From assembly GCF_009389715.1 (NCBI RefSeq), contig NC_052399.1, positions 7,814,585 through 7,878,584 of the forward strand: 64,000 bases of DNA. Reading direction: 5' to 3'. Below the pieces are notes generated by a model. That model made no database searches. It was not told the origin of the DNA and saw only the letters and a program-made list of their open reading frames with translations. Source of the stretch: Phoenix dactylifera (taxonomy: Eukaryota; Streptophyta; Magnoliopsida; Arecales; Arecaceae). A program made the position numbers and the translations under genes. Positions 1 through 12,200 of this stretch are shown one piece after another. Each line of letters starts with the position of its first letter. Position 1 is the first letter of the stretch.

Positions 1-299
1 ATGGTGAATGGTTTATTTGTGAGATTGGGATTGAAGCAGGGTGAGGCCATGCTGACAGTGACCATGGAAGCTGAAGACAAGATCCCCTGTAGGTTAGAAC
101 CAAAGAAAAGGGACTTTGAGGACTTTGAAGAGGAGTCTCTCGATTCTGTAAGGAAGGGCGAAGCAACCTTTGCAGAGAGCACTCGGGGGAAGGAGTTTGA
201 TACAAAAGGAGCTTATTTGCATTACTCATACAAAAAAGCTGGCTCAGAAGAGCATTTTGAGGCGCTGTATAGAATTTGAGGCCTTCAGAAACAAAAGGA

Positions 300-2670
300 G
301 AGGTATTTTGGTTTAGATAAAAGATAAAAGGTGTCTTCCTAGAGATGTGCAGAAATATGGGGAGAGGAGGTGGTGTCTTAAAAAAGGCAACGCGAGATGA
401 AGGATCCAATGCGAGAAGAAGGACTCTACATTAGGTTTGATCATGGAAACATGAGCACCTCTAAATAGCCCAGCAACGAAAGGGGAAAAAAGGGAAATCT
501 GAAGCCATCTAGGCTACAGTCAAAAGATAAGCTTAGGAGAGGTTCTGATTTGGGAGCAGGATTTGTGTGGACAATGCTTGAATTAAGGAGAGCCAGGTCT
601 ATAAGTAGGCTTTAGGTGAATGGGACTTAGTGATCTAGGTCCCACTGCTAACAATTGCATTGTGAGTGATGAGGCTGGTTGTATAATGATGGAGGGAAGT
701 ATGAAAACTAGTTTATCTTCTGTTGCTTCATAGGTGGTAAGTAAAGTCTTGTTAAATTTGTGTTTTGGTTAGTAGTTTTAGAAGTTATCTACTAACAAGA
801 TCTCTACCCTTATAAGGGTCTAAATGAGATGAACTTGAGCTGGACAATCCCTATTTGTAGCCTGGTTCATTATATAATCTAGCCAAGTTCGAGTGGGCCC
901 ATTCAATGTTGAACACAACTCAAAGTTATTTAAGATCATCATGTTTTAGAAATCTGGCGAAAGATTAGTATCCTTCCATTTATACTTCAGCTAAGGTTGA
1001 TGATTGTATCTCGAACTTACAATTAAAATAATTCTTCCCCATGTAAATTAATATTAATTATTTATAAATTAATTTTAAATTAATGAAAAAATAATCAAAA
1101 TACTATGTAATATATTATTTATATTTTGTTTAGATTTCAAGCTTAAAGTTATTGATCTAGATCAAGCAAAGGCTAACTTTAGTTCGGTTGGCATGCTGAC
1201 TAATGGAATCTTTATCCAAATTTTGATCCTAACATGCGCTGTTCGTATCCTTAAAGTAGTTTGATAGCCTTACAATTAACATACCATCTAAAATAAGAAG
1301 GAAAAATCTATAATACTAAATATATGATCAAATTGATATCCTTGAAAACATTCACAAAACCATAGGGAAAATTTTAGGAAATATATTTTTATTTTCCAAG
1401 GAAGACAGACGAAACCTACAGAAACATTAAAGCTCTCATGGAATCTGAAGATTGTTACTTGCTAAAACAAAGAATTGGGAAAAAAGAAATGCACCCTTCA
1501 TGCACACAAAATTTCTCCAGACCTATTAATACTGGTTTGACAATGTGGAATATATTCAACCATCCTCATATATACTTCACCAATTTCTAATAATTATGTT
1601 GATCCTTTAGTGTCATGTGAAAAGAGAATTCTTTTCTTTTTATCATCAAAAAAAAAAAAAAAAAAATCATGCACCCTATGGGAATGAGCAAGCAGAGGAC
1701 TTGATCGTGAGCTACCTGGTTGTCTTTCTCTCGAGCAACAATCAATGGTTCTAAGTCATCAATTGCCATGCAAGATAGAGACCCCTTGAGCTACATCTAG
1801 TGGGCCACATCAATAAACAGCTAAAACTATATAGGCCTACCTAACATGACTTTTAAACACCTACACATTGAGTCGAGTTCATATCTTGTCTACAGCAAGG
1901 TTGGAGTCAGACTAGTAGGTTTTAAATCAAAATTAGATTAAAAAAAATGCAATATGCTTGTAAAATTCAGATATATTTCTTTATCTTAATTAGAAAAGTG
2001 TTTATAGATTAGTTCTTAATGTCTTTATCATTTATCTACTAATCATGTCTTTTTATATTAATATTTTAATTTATCAAATTTTAGGATTTATTACTTTATA
2101 CGTCCCTCAAATTAAGTTAACTAGATGATGAGAAAATATTTTATTTATATTTTTTTTAAGATACTAATTTTATATTTTATGAACATTTTTACCCCTGACC
2201 CATGTATTTAACTGCCCCTTAATCCATGCCCCTTCATCGTTGGTCCTGGCTAAGTCTGGAAAGAGAAGAGGGTGAAGTGAGCAAGAGCCATATTTGTTGT
2301 TAAGCCAAAGATATTTTGGTCCTTCTACAATCCTAGTAAATCTTAACCAGATTTTAATCTGAAAAAACTAACAAATAATCAATTTGTAAAAATGAAAAAC
2401 TTTACAAAGATTTTTTTTAATGTGAAAAGGAGGTTGATATAAAAGATAGAAGATTTTAGGAGCTAATATGTAAAGAAATACATTAAAAATCAAGAATTTT
2501 GAATTTATTTACGGATGGAGAGGCGAAAAAACGATGGAATAAACCGATAAATTAAATTTGAGAAAAAAAAATTGATGAAAAAGTATGAAAAATTTATGTT
2601 GTTTTGAAAGCCTTCACATCAAAGAGAAAATAAAATATTGCTAATGTACTTGCACTTGTATGTTAGCATT
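300..2670. other. AT-rich intergenic DNA, nothing recognised
   Basis: No exon-like stretch, RNA gene or clear mobile element is seen here. The sequence is AT-rich, with a poly(A) run near 1,650 and short open frames that carry no recognisable motif. Confidence 0.5.
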
Positions 2671-2671
2671 G

Positions 2672-2935
2672 GTGTGATCGGCCCTAATTGAACGACGAGG
2701 AGTCCAACATCAATGATTTAGGTTATTGAAGGTAATCTATTATTTTTATATGTATATCAAGTAGTTAAAAATTTATAATTTAAATAAAATAAAATAATAC
2801 ATATTTTTTGATCATTCAATGCATATATTAGGAAACTTTAAATCATATAATTTTTTAACAATAAGCAACCTAAAAATAATATATCACATCCAACGATTTG
2901 AAACGGTTGTCAGGCCACTCATTGTCTTATCAGAA
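2672..2935. repeat. Fold-back (inverted-repeat) element, copy 1
   Basis: The left half (about 2,672-2,790) and the right half (about 2,800-2,935) are imperfect inverted repeats of each other. Shared blocks include 'caacatcaatgat' on the left and 'catccaacgatttgaaacgg' read in reverse on the right. The same arms occur at 36,262-36,515 and 48,430-48,760, so this is a dispersed MITE-like family with a foldable centre. Ends and target duplications were not resolved. Confidence 0.5.
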
Positions 2936-5437
2936 TAAATCTCTGCATATAACATAGCTTGAATAGAAATTTAACCAAAGGATCTGGGTCCAGCATATTC
3001 ACAATCCTTTTCATTTGGAAGAGATCTAATTTCAAGATTGGATGGTCCATGTTTCCATCATATACGCATCAACAACAATAAATTAATAAATAACTTGACA
3101 TAATTTTTTTAAATAATAAAATTAGAATTTAATGAAAAATATTTGTACGCTTATATTACTTGAAGCCATGAATGGGAGGAAGAAAAAGAGTTTGTAAGAA
3201 AAGGCAAACAAGTCCAGCTATCTCCTAAATAAAATTAAGGAGGCTAGCTTTAGATATTTACCATACCAGTCTAATCAATGAAATACCTCAAACAACAAAT
3301 ATCTCTTTGCAAATTAATCAATCTTTGCACTCGAGTCATGTCAAATAAAATTCTTCGAGTGATGATGTTGAGAAAATTCGAAAAATAAAATGCAATAGAA
3401 GGACCACCTAGTGACTGGTAACTGATGGAGAAGCAAGATAAATACTAATTAATTGGTCATCTCCTAAAAAGGAGAAGGAAATACTCAGGAAAGATAAACT
3501 CAACTAGTAGTTGCCAAGGTTCAAAGAATTTTTAAGAATGCCCTGGCTAGGATAAGGTACCGTCGCCTCTGCGAGGCCACAAAGCCACAGCAGTTGGTGC
3601 TTTAAATGCTTTGAATCACGACCCTTCCATGCATTGTACTAATTTCATGAATTACATCGATCTATTGCGAATTATTTTTTTGTGGCATAAATTATAGGTA
3701 GGAAAGAGGAAGTAAGAAATATCGTAATATGTGGGGGACGCATGCACACGTATAAACATGCTTCATTTAGGGTCCTAGATAACAAGCCCTTTTCAGCCAC
3801 AAGAAGTATGTGGGTTACATTTGTCTGGTCCACCACCTTATTTATTTGATCTTATAGTTTGTTCCTTAAATCCTCACCTAAACTAAATCTTTCCTTAAGT
3901 TGTTGTCACTCGCTGTAATTGACAAAGACATGAGACATTTATCATTTGGTGAGCTGAGCTGAATATTTGTGTTACCTACTATCTCTATGAGCAAGCATAG
4001 ATAGGTGGTATTTGATTCACACTCAGCTTAAATTATATGACAAGAATGTGTCATTAATAGGATTGGCTAGCTGCATGTTCCAGTGCAATGAGTATTCGTT
4101 ATTGTAATAGGAATGCAAGGTAAGGTGTTGATGTCGAATGTCTTAGTCAGAACATGCTTGACCAAAAATCACGTTAGAATTCATTGCACCTGCATTAGGC
4201 TTTTAATCATTTCACATGGAAATACTTCAATCTCAATTTGAGGCTTCCCTTATCTGGATGAATATGATTAGGCTATTTAAGTCTAGTCTTTTTTTCTCAA
4301 AAAAAAAAAAAAAAAAAATCATGTATCCTAGATTTAGTCAAAAAAGAAAGATTTATATAGTCCTGAGATAATAGGATCATGTCTTCTGCTTCAAGGAAAA
4401 AATGTCTTTAGGCAACTCAACTAGCTAAAATATCGTTCAATTACAAGTGTGAGATTATACCCAAAACTAAAGACTCGCTAACAGACATATCGTTTATTTG
4501 CATCAGTTAAGTGGCAGTAAATACTTGCATTAAGTTGTAAAAGAAATTGTAAGCCACTGTGGTAAATTGTTATGCTAGATGAATGGACGATGAACTACAT
4601 AAATAGTTCTATTGGTATATCTCTCTATCTAACTTGGATCAAATGAAAATAAACACTTACATCGAGTAATTAATAAACTGTTTCTTACATAGTCAGTTCA
4701 TAAATATTTGTTAAATAATAAAATTTGAAAAGCAAACATATGCTTCCTAAAACAAACAATTTGACTATATGCATGCTCGGCAGGAGTAGAATAGATCAAA
4801 CGTTTAGATTGAAACAAAAATAGTTACATAGTTATAGGGTACATAAGGATTTAGTAGTAATTGATCGAGAAGGACTGCTTATAAACATTTACGTTAAAAA
4901 AAAAAGAGACATATCAAGAGGCATTTTCATCAAGAAAGCTACCCATGGACCAACCATGTTTTTTGCTGAAACAGAGGATTGATTCTATTATTTCTGGTCT
5001 ATAGGAATGTGGCCTATTTTTGGGTTGAAATCCAAGGACTGAGTTCCAGTTTTCTCTTAGAATTATGTCTGCCAACACATGTACAAAAAATATGCGTGCA
5101 CCAAGCAAAACTTTGTCTAAAACATGGACAAGCCTGGAAGTGAAAATTATAATGATCTTTGTATAAAAATTTTCCATTTAACTCAAATCTCTTACAAAAT
5201 ATAAAAAATAAAAATTTAGTCACATTAAGGTCTATGTTCCATTTTCTTTTATCAATGAATTATAAAACCATGTTGCAAATTTTCTATTTATACCGCAAAG
5301 TTTGTTCTTGCTTATTTAGATTAGATTTCTCTTTTAATTGAAAAAAGTTATAGCTTTCTTGAAATAGATAGGACTAAAAAAAATACTTTAAAAATCTAAA
5401 ATCCTGCAAAAGGTAGATCTGAACTTCTATATCAATT
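2936..5437. other. AT-rich intergenic DNA, nothing recognised
   Basis: No gene or RNA motif is recognised. A 20-nt poly(A) run lies at about 4,300. Short open frames near 4,914-5,341 overlap on both strands, are AT-rich and resemble no protein family. Confidence 0.5.
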
Positions 5438-5730
5438 TTATATTCACTCACTTTTTTTTTTCTAAGAAAAAGGAAAGAGGGGGGTGAGGAGAACCTCACC
5501 CGCGTAGCAACCCCCACTGGCCCTCTCCCTGCTGGAGAGTATTCGATGCGGATAGAACATTTTTTACTCATACCATTTCCACCTGTGGCAGAGCCCCACC
5601 AGCATGGCAGTCTTATCCCCGTGTGAGTACATCACACCAGCACCACCTAAGTAACGGCAGACTAGATAGCAACTTCACTAGGCAAACCAGACGGGGGGTA
5701 TTCGGTCTCCACATTATATTCACTCACTTT
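5438..5730 (-). mobile_element. SINE-like retroposon with 17-bp target duplication
   Basis: A GC-richer 259-bp body (5,455-5,713) is bounded by perfect 17-bp direct repeats, ttatattcactcacttt, at 5,438-5,454 and 5,714-5,730. The body ends in a poly(A) tail on the - strand, seen as a T run after 5,454. A long target duplication plus a 3' A tail is the hallmark of LINE-mediated retroposition. No open frame is credible and the length fits a SINE. A good A-box/B-box pol III promoter is not evident, so a truncated LINE or processed RNA copy remains possible. Confidence 0.7.
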
Positions 5731-6906
5731 GCATGATTGTTCTTAGATTATGAGATACATATGGTCAAATATCTTTCTTGAAAAGAAAATCTTTGCTTTG
5801 ATCGACTCATTTTTTGACCTAAGTGACAAAATTTGCCTACGATAGTTTGCTGTGTTGTACCCTTGCATAGTAGTGTTGTACCGTAAAGCTTGAAACATTA
5901 CCCTTTTTTAGAAAAAATACCTCAATGCAATAACATATGAGCAAGTTAAGGCCTTTCTGAAATTTGATGTAAAATTTGGCTTTATGATGGGGTAAATCTC
6001 ACCTCCAAACTCTATCTAATCCTCTTTGTAGTGGCTAGAGGAGTCTACACTAAGTCCAATGATCTTCTTGGATTATCGCCTCTGAAACAACCTTATATTA
6101 ATACCCTTAAGCTTGCTTGTTCATCTGATGAGCTATTTGACAAGTCTTAGTAAAATTGATTTACAGAAACACTCAAATGAATAAAATTTTGTAAAATAGT
6201 TTTTTCATTATTTTTAATTTTTTTTGACAAAATACATGGGTCATAAAACCTAAAAATGAGTATTATGAAATACAAATCTTCCCTTGTTTTTTGAAAAAAA
6301 AACTATTTTATAAAAAAATTATATTTTATGATTATCTTCTCAAAAAACTCACGGGCAACCAAATAACTGCAAATGATTGAGGTTGATGCTATGGTATTCT
6401 ATTCAGACCTTTTCCGCATACTAAAAAGTTCATTAATTTCATTGTTTGGATGGAATGATAAAATTAATTCAATTTTTAAAAGTGACTGGAGGATCTGATT
6501 TGTCCGTCTCAAAAACTCAAGTCTCATTAATTTTTGGATAAATACTAACAATTTAGGTTTGAGTCCTATCCATGATTCATGATCTCGATGAGTTTTGTCC
6601 ATCTTCTTCTTCTTCATTATGTGCGTGTCAAATGAGACTTTTTTTTTCTCGATATAGGTTTAAGTCTAATTCTTTGGAAAAAGGGCTTATTTTTGTTTTA
6701 TTTTTTCCAAAGTTATCTTGGTCGTTGGTATAATCTCTCTCTATAAAATTTAGCGAGACCAATATCTACCTTTCTATCCTCATTCTACCCGGCCCACCCC
6801 TTGGGGGCGATTCTAACTAGAGTTAAACCCTTAACCTCTTGTGAGGTGGTACCATCCAAACTAAAGTCAGTGGTTAGTATAAGTATCCCTTTCTTTTTCC
6901 ACGATA
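5731..6906. other. AT-rich intergenic DNA left of element A
   Basis: No gene is recognised. A short GC-richer patch at 6,785-6,880 just before the retrotransposon has no identifiable content. Confidence 0.5.
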
Positions 6907-6911
6907 CAAGG

Positions 6912-7261
6912 TGTTGCTGGAATTTGGACCCGGGGGCGACCACTGGGCCAGGAAGGACGAGCTCCGGGAAGGCTTGGCGAACGGTGGCGATCCGGCGATG
7001 TGCGGCGTCTTCCGGGAGACCTACAAGAAGCCGGTGGCCGGGTTTTTCCGGCGCCGGCCCTCCGATGCTTAAGTCAAAGAGATGGCCCAAAGATAGGCAA
7101 GAGTGGAGCTCGAGTCCGAGAGTCGGAAAAATTCTCCCTTCCCTCCTCAGGAATTCTCTATTTATAGGGGGGAACGGATTTACCTGTGATGAGACAGGGC
7201 GAAGGCACTGCCGTATGGTTGGACGTACAGTGGAAGTTAATGCTCGATCGTGTAAATCAAT
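6912..7261 (-). repeat. Element A left (3') LTR, first part
   Basis: It begins tgttgctggaatttggac and aligns with 28,729-29,080 with roughly twenty differences that I counted by eye, so the two LTRs have diverged noticeably. It is cut at the tcaat target site (7,257-7,261) where element B inserted. Open frames across it on both strands are LTR artefacts. Confidence 0.92.
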
Positions 7262-9217
7262 TGTTGCCCAGTAGATACAACCCAAGAGGGGGGGTGAATT
7301 GGGTCTTTTAAAACTTTTAACCTACTTCTGAAAGTTTTTGATTAATTATGCTAAGTTGTATGGATGCACAGTGAAAGTCAAACTTAGCAACAGTTTGATG
7401 TATAGAATGTGACTTGATTGAATATGCTTGCAACTAAAGGATGCGCGGATAACAGTTAAGCAAGCAATCTATCTAAGTAAGTAAGTGTGTTAGTTAGACA
7501 ATGACAAGAGGCATTACAAATACAACAAACATATAGTGGTTCGGTGCACCCCAGCACCTACATCCACTCCCCAAGACCTCTTGGGAATTTCACTATAATC
7601 CTACAGATTACAGCCGGTTGTTTTACAAGCTCACAACCCAACTTGTTGTTTTACGAGCGCACAACGAACTCGGTCGGTTTTCCCAGGCTCACCGACTAGA
7701 ACAACCCGATTGTTTTCCCGGGATCACAATCGAACCCTTACACGTTGGTTTCAACCTAGGCTCACCAACAAACCTCTCACCGTTGGTTTTTCCTTTGGCT
7801 CACCAACAAACCTTAACCCCTTGATTCAATCCCTTGATTGAATCAAGTTACAAGATATTAAAAACAAAGGTTTAAAACAAATCAAAGCTTCTTAAACAAG
7901 CAAATATAACAATATAAACAAATAGAGTAAAGAGAAGCCCTCAAACGAGTTTTGAAGATGAAGGAGCTCGACTTCTTCTTTACTTGACCCTCTTCTGATT
8001 TGGCACGAAGTAGAGGATCACTGAGGCAGCACACGGATGAAGATGAAGCTTTGGGATTCACTTGGATGCTCTTCTTCTCTCTATTTTACTTTGAATGGCC
8101 CTTTTGTGCTTATGGGAGATTTCCCTTGTAATCTCTTTGAGATCTCTTCTCTAAATGTTCTTTCCCACTTCCATAAGTTCTCCCCTAGCTCTCTTCTTGT
8201 TTTTATAGCTTTAGATGGCGTGGAAACAAGAATCTAGCCGTTAGAGACAAAAATAGAGCCGTTGGACACAGTCTGCACTTTCTGACAATTTTACCGTTGG
8301 GATCGGAGTCGACTCGCGCGATCAGGAGTCGACTCGCCTGTTGCAGGAGTCGGCTCGTGCTTTACTGGAGACGACTCGGCCACTGTTCCAAATTTGAATT
8401 AAAGTGCATGCCTTGACTGGGAGTCGACTCGACTTAACCCGGAGTCGACTCGCCAACATCTGGAGCTGACTTGGCATTTTCGGAGTCGGCTCATCCCATG
8501 AATTCAGAGGACATTCTTTCTGATTTTCTTCCTCGAGTCGACTCGGATTCTCTTGGAGTCGACTCGGCTCTCAGAGCCTGAAAACTGATCCTCTGTATTT
8601 TTGGCTTGTCTGGTCTTGGAGTCGACTCAAATTGTTCCGGAGTCGACTCGGCTCTCAGTTTTCGAAACACAGCCTTCTGCCATCTTGGTGTAGCGCTGCC
8701 TTGGAGTCGACTCGAGCTGTCTGGGAGTCGACTCGAATCTCAGAGTCCGAAAACTGCCCTCTGACTTTTTCTTTGTGTTCCACTGAGAGTCGACTCTCGC
8801 TTTTTTTGGAGTCGACCCGCCAACCATTGGAGTCGACTCGTGTTCCACAGGAGTCGACTCGAATCTCAGGGTCGAAAATCGCTCTCTGACTTTTCTGCCT
8901 GTTTCACCCTGGAGTCGACTCGACAAGCATCGGAGTCGACTCGAATTCCTCAGGAGTCGACTCGAAGACTATTCTTTTGAATTTTCCTTTGAATTTGCTC
9001 CTCCAAATTGAATCCTTTGAACTTGAAACTTGGGCCAATAAATTGTAGCTTTCTTCCAACTTTTCTTGAGAGCTTTGGAGGCCTTCTTGTGTTCTTCCAA
9101 CTTGTTATGTTTCTAGCAAAATAAATATCTTTCTTCTTGCAACACAAACATTAGTAATTATACTTCAAGATTTTGTGATCATCAAAATCAATCTTTAAAT
9201 CAATCCTTGGGTCATCA
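7262..9217 (-). repeat. Element B 3' LTR (left copy, 1,956 bp)
   Basis: It runs from TG to CA and reads TGATGACCC... to ...GGGCAACA on the - strand. It contains the palindrome-rich block 8,290-8,965. It matches 16,520-18,496 nearly base for base and lacks one 21-bp unit present there near 18,180. The short open frames in it recur identically in the other LTR and are not genes. Confidence 0.95.
8290..8965. repeat. GAGTCGACTC palindrome cluster in LTR
   Basis: About sixteen perfect copies of the 10-bp palindrome GAGTCGACTC and about five degenerate ones occur within 675 bp. From about 8,530 they sit in groups about 20 bp apart and repeat in a larger unit of roughly 82-86 bp, whose spacer keeps a shared core (ctcagagtccgaaaactg and variants). 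On the - strand the cluster lies about 250-930 nt inside the LTR, the U3 zone where promoters normally sit. The function is unknown. Confidence 0.9.
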
Positions 9218-9218
9218 G

Positions 9219-9231
9219 TCTCCCCCTTTTT
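9219..9231 (-). promoter_or_regulatory. Element B polypurine tract
   Basis: The - strand reads AAAAAGGGGGAGA and ends one base before the 3' LTR begins. This is the expected place and composition for the plus-strand primer. Identical 13-mers recur at 9,448-9,460 and 10,212-10,224. Confidence 0.85.
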
Positions 9232-12200
9232 GATGATGACAAAACTTGGAGTATATGCAATATAAGATATATTGTGTTCTAGAAGTAATGCATAGCTAAG
9301 TTGCATGAAGTAAAAACATATATATTTAAGAACATACTTCATGATAATGCTTTAGATTTAATCAGCTTAACACAATCAACATATTTCAATTTAAGCTGAT
9401 TTGTATTCAATTCAAAACATAAAGCATTGAGCATATACTTAGATATTTCTCCCCCTTTTTGACAACATCAAAAAGATAGTGAAACATTAAGCACAAAGAT
9501 AAGAATACTCAAATATTTCTTTTTCTTATTGTACTCTGATTTGCATGTCAAATTATTGCAAGGATATGAATCATATAACTCAAGGCAATAATATTAGAAT
9601 CAGATTAATGAGCATAGATCAGAGACAATTAAGATAATTTCAGAGCAGAACACATCGAATGTGATTTCAAGAAGTTTTCTAATTTGATACCACAGATAGT
9701 TTTCTAATCAAGTGTAGGTGGAATCTTTCTTAAGTTAATTCAAGAAGTCCCACAAATGATATTCAAGGAAAACACGAATGGAAATCTAACCTCTCTTCAA
9801 TAATAAGTATGAAAGCTTGTTCATTTAAGAACTTTTGCCCAAAATATTAAGTATTTTATCAACATGAGAGCAATTTAATTAATTTTCAGAGTATGAGATC
9901 AAAACTCATATACTTGAAAAACATATCATCACGTTGGATCATTAATTCTTAATGACTTCAAAGTTCTTTAATGATAATAAGAGCATTGGGGCACAAATAC
10001 CAAAATATGGATTCATGCAATTTTTGATATATCTTAGAGCTCTCTTAAAGACTTTCTTTTATTCCTTTAGAAAATAAGCACAATTTGATACATAAAAATA
10101 GGAATTGGCACACAATTTAAGTTCTAAAGAGCAAGCCAATTTGGACTCATTAGTAAATTTCAAAATAGATTTTCTAAGAGATACTAAAAAAAAAAAAATT
10201 CAACACGTTATTCTCCCCCTTTTTCATTAAGTTAGAGGCTCTTAAGATCAACTGTTTGACTTGCAATTTGGTTCATGATGTATGCATAAGAAATATTAAC
10301 CAAATAACAATCCTCAAGGTGTATCATAAAGATTTTCAGATTTAAATTTCAGATGATACATATTGGAGAGTATTAGGATCACTTTTCATTTAGTATTCTG
10401 TCTCTCTCCTTTAGTTATAGATTTATGCGATTAAGTTCCATAATACCTCTCCTTCTGAAATTTTCTTTCTCCCCCTCAATTGATTATTCCATTTAACAGT
10501 TTAGAGTTTGAAGATAATGTTCAATAAAATTGTCAATCTCAAAAATATGTTTTCCATAAGTTTCAGCTTATTTTCATAAGACTCAAGGTATGAGATAAGA
10601 TAACCTTTATAGAACTCTTCTCAAGGCATAAACTTATAATTAAAGCAAGTATTGCATTATAAGGAGGTTCATCAAAATCAATCCATAAAAATCAAGGTAT
10701 GCTTCAAATTGAAGTAACTTTAGGATAAGATATCTAAAGCTCCCCCTCAAAAGATGCATACTTCTTTAATCATTCTTTTCTTTTGTTGAATTTCAGATTT
10801 TAATGTTAAACGTGAATAAACCTGAAACTTTATGATATCAAGAATGTAGAGTGATCTAGAATTATTCAAAATTTATAGTAATCACTCTTTCTAATCCTTT
10901 AAGAACAAGTTACGCTTTCTCCTAATCTTAGAGAAAAATGTATAGAAATATTAATCAGAAAATGATTCATTTGAAGCTCAGTTTCTTTCAAAGGCATTTA
11001 CATTTTCTTTCTTTTAGAATCATTCGAGTGAGCTGAAATATTTCTAGCTTTAAGATCATTCACTCTATATATATTCTGATGGAAGTCTTTAAGAATGTAG
11101 GAGAGAAAAAAAAACATATAGATGATCATTTATAGAACTCAATTTCTTAATCATAGTTTTTCATCAATGTATACATGAAACACAATAAATCTTTTTAAAA
11201 TCAAAATAAGATCATATATTTTAGAAATTTTTGTTTGCAATCAAGATCATCGAAAAACACATCATTTGGACCAATATTAGTACACTTTAAAGATAAGAAA
11301 TGATATGTTTCGGATGCGTATCGGAGCAATACCAAAATTAATTCTGTTTTTCTTACATTAAGATTTTATTTAGAAATCATATGGAGTTTAAGCTTTTATA
11401 CAAAATCATATTCTGAATTATATAGGATTTTCAATAGAAGCTTTCAAAATCATAATTTGAGATATGTATCTTCCACATTATAGCTCATCTTAAATCATTA
11501 CGATTGAAAACACATATTTCAAACATATAAGAGCATATTCAGAATATTTGTATTTATGTTGAGTTTTGGTACGAATTAGAACATTATATACTAAATTTAA
11601 GCAAGTTGAAGGATAAAACAAACTCAATTCATTTTGCCTAAATAGAGATATCCTTCTCTTCTCCTTTTTACAAATTTTATTCATCTTTTAGATTTTAACG
11701 ATGATTGTGAACGACAAATCTGAAATTTCTTTTTAATAATACCCAAAAAAAAATTTTATGTAGTATTCCAAACATTCAATCAAATTATCCAAGCATGAAG
11801 CATTGAGAACCCATAATTTAAACCATCATGCCATATGCAAAGTATACTGTGTGCTAAGTCATGCATTAAAATATTAAGAACAAGCATGTCAAGGATCAAA
11901 ATTAATTCTTTTTCAAATAAACTCCTCCTGTTTAAGTATTATCTTGCAATGATTTCATCCTTAAAGTGTGTTTTCAAGTGATTAATAAATTTGACTTGAT
12001 TCTTCTTATATACTTTCATTTACTTTGTCTTTCATTTATAACTTTCTTATGCTCTATACTCTATTTGCTCCCTATCCGGTGGAGTTGGAAAGGGGCACGA
12101 GGTACTACCACTAGCCTCCCTCTTGTGCCGTCCCTAATATGCCCTACACCGAATAGTTGGGTCAAATAGTGCCGGGTACTACCACTAGCCTCCCCATTGG

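Noticed and set aside
1..279. 92-residue open frame at the left edge
   Set aside because: No family resemblance, no splice context, and the frame begins exactly at the window edge. It could be the end of an upstream exon but nothing supports it.
6785..7285. Two overlapping frames of about 160 residues on opposite strands
   Set aside because: They lie within the GC-rich LTR of element A and recur in the other LTR. There is no protein family.
8290..8965. Regularly spaced repeats resembling a CRISPR array
   Set aside because: The repeats are 10-bp palindromes with related, not unique, spacers, inside a plant retrotransposon LTR.
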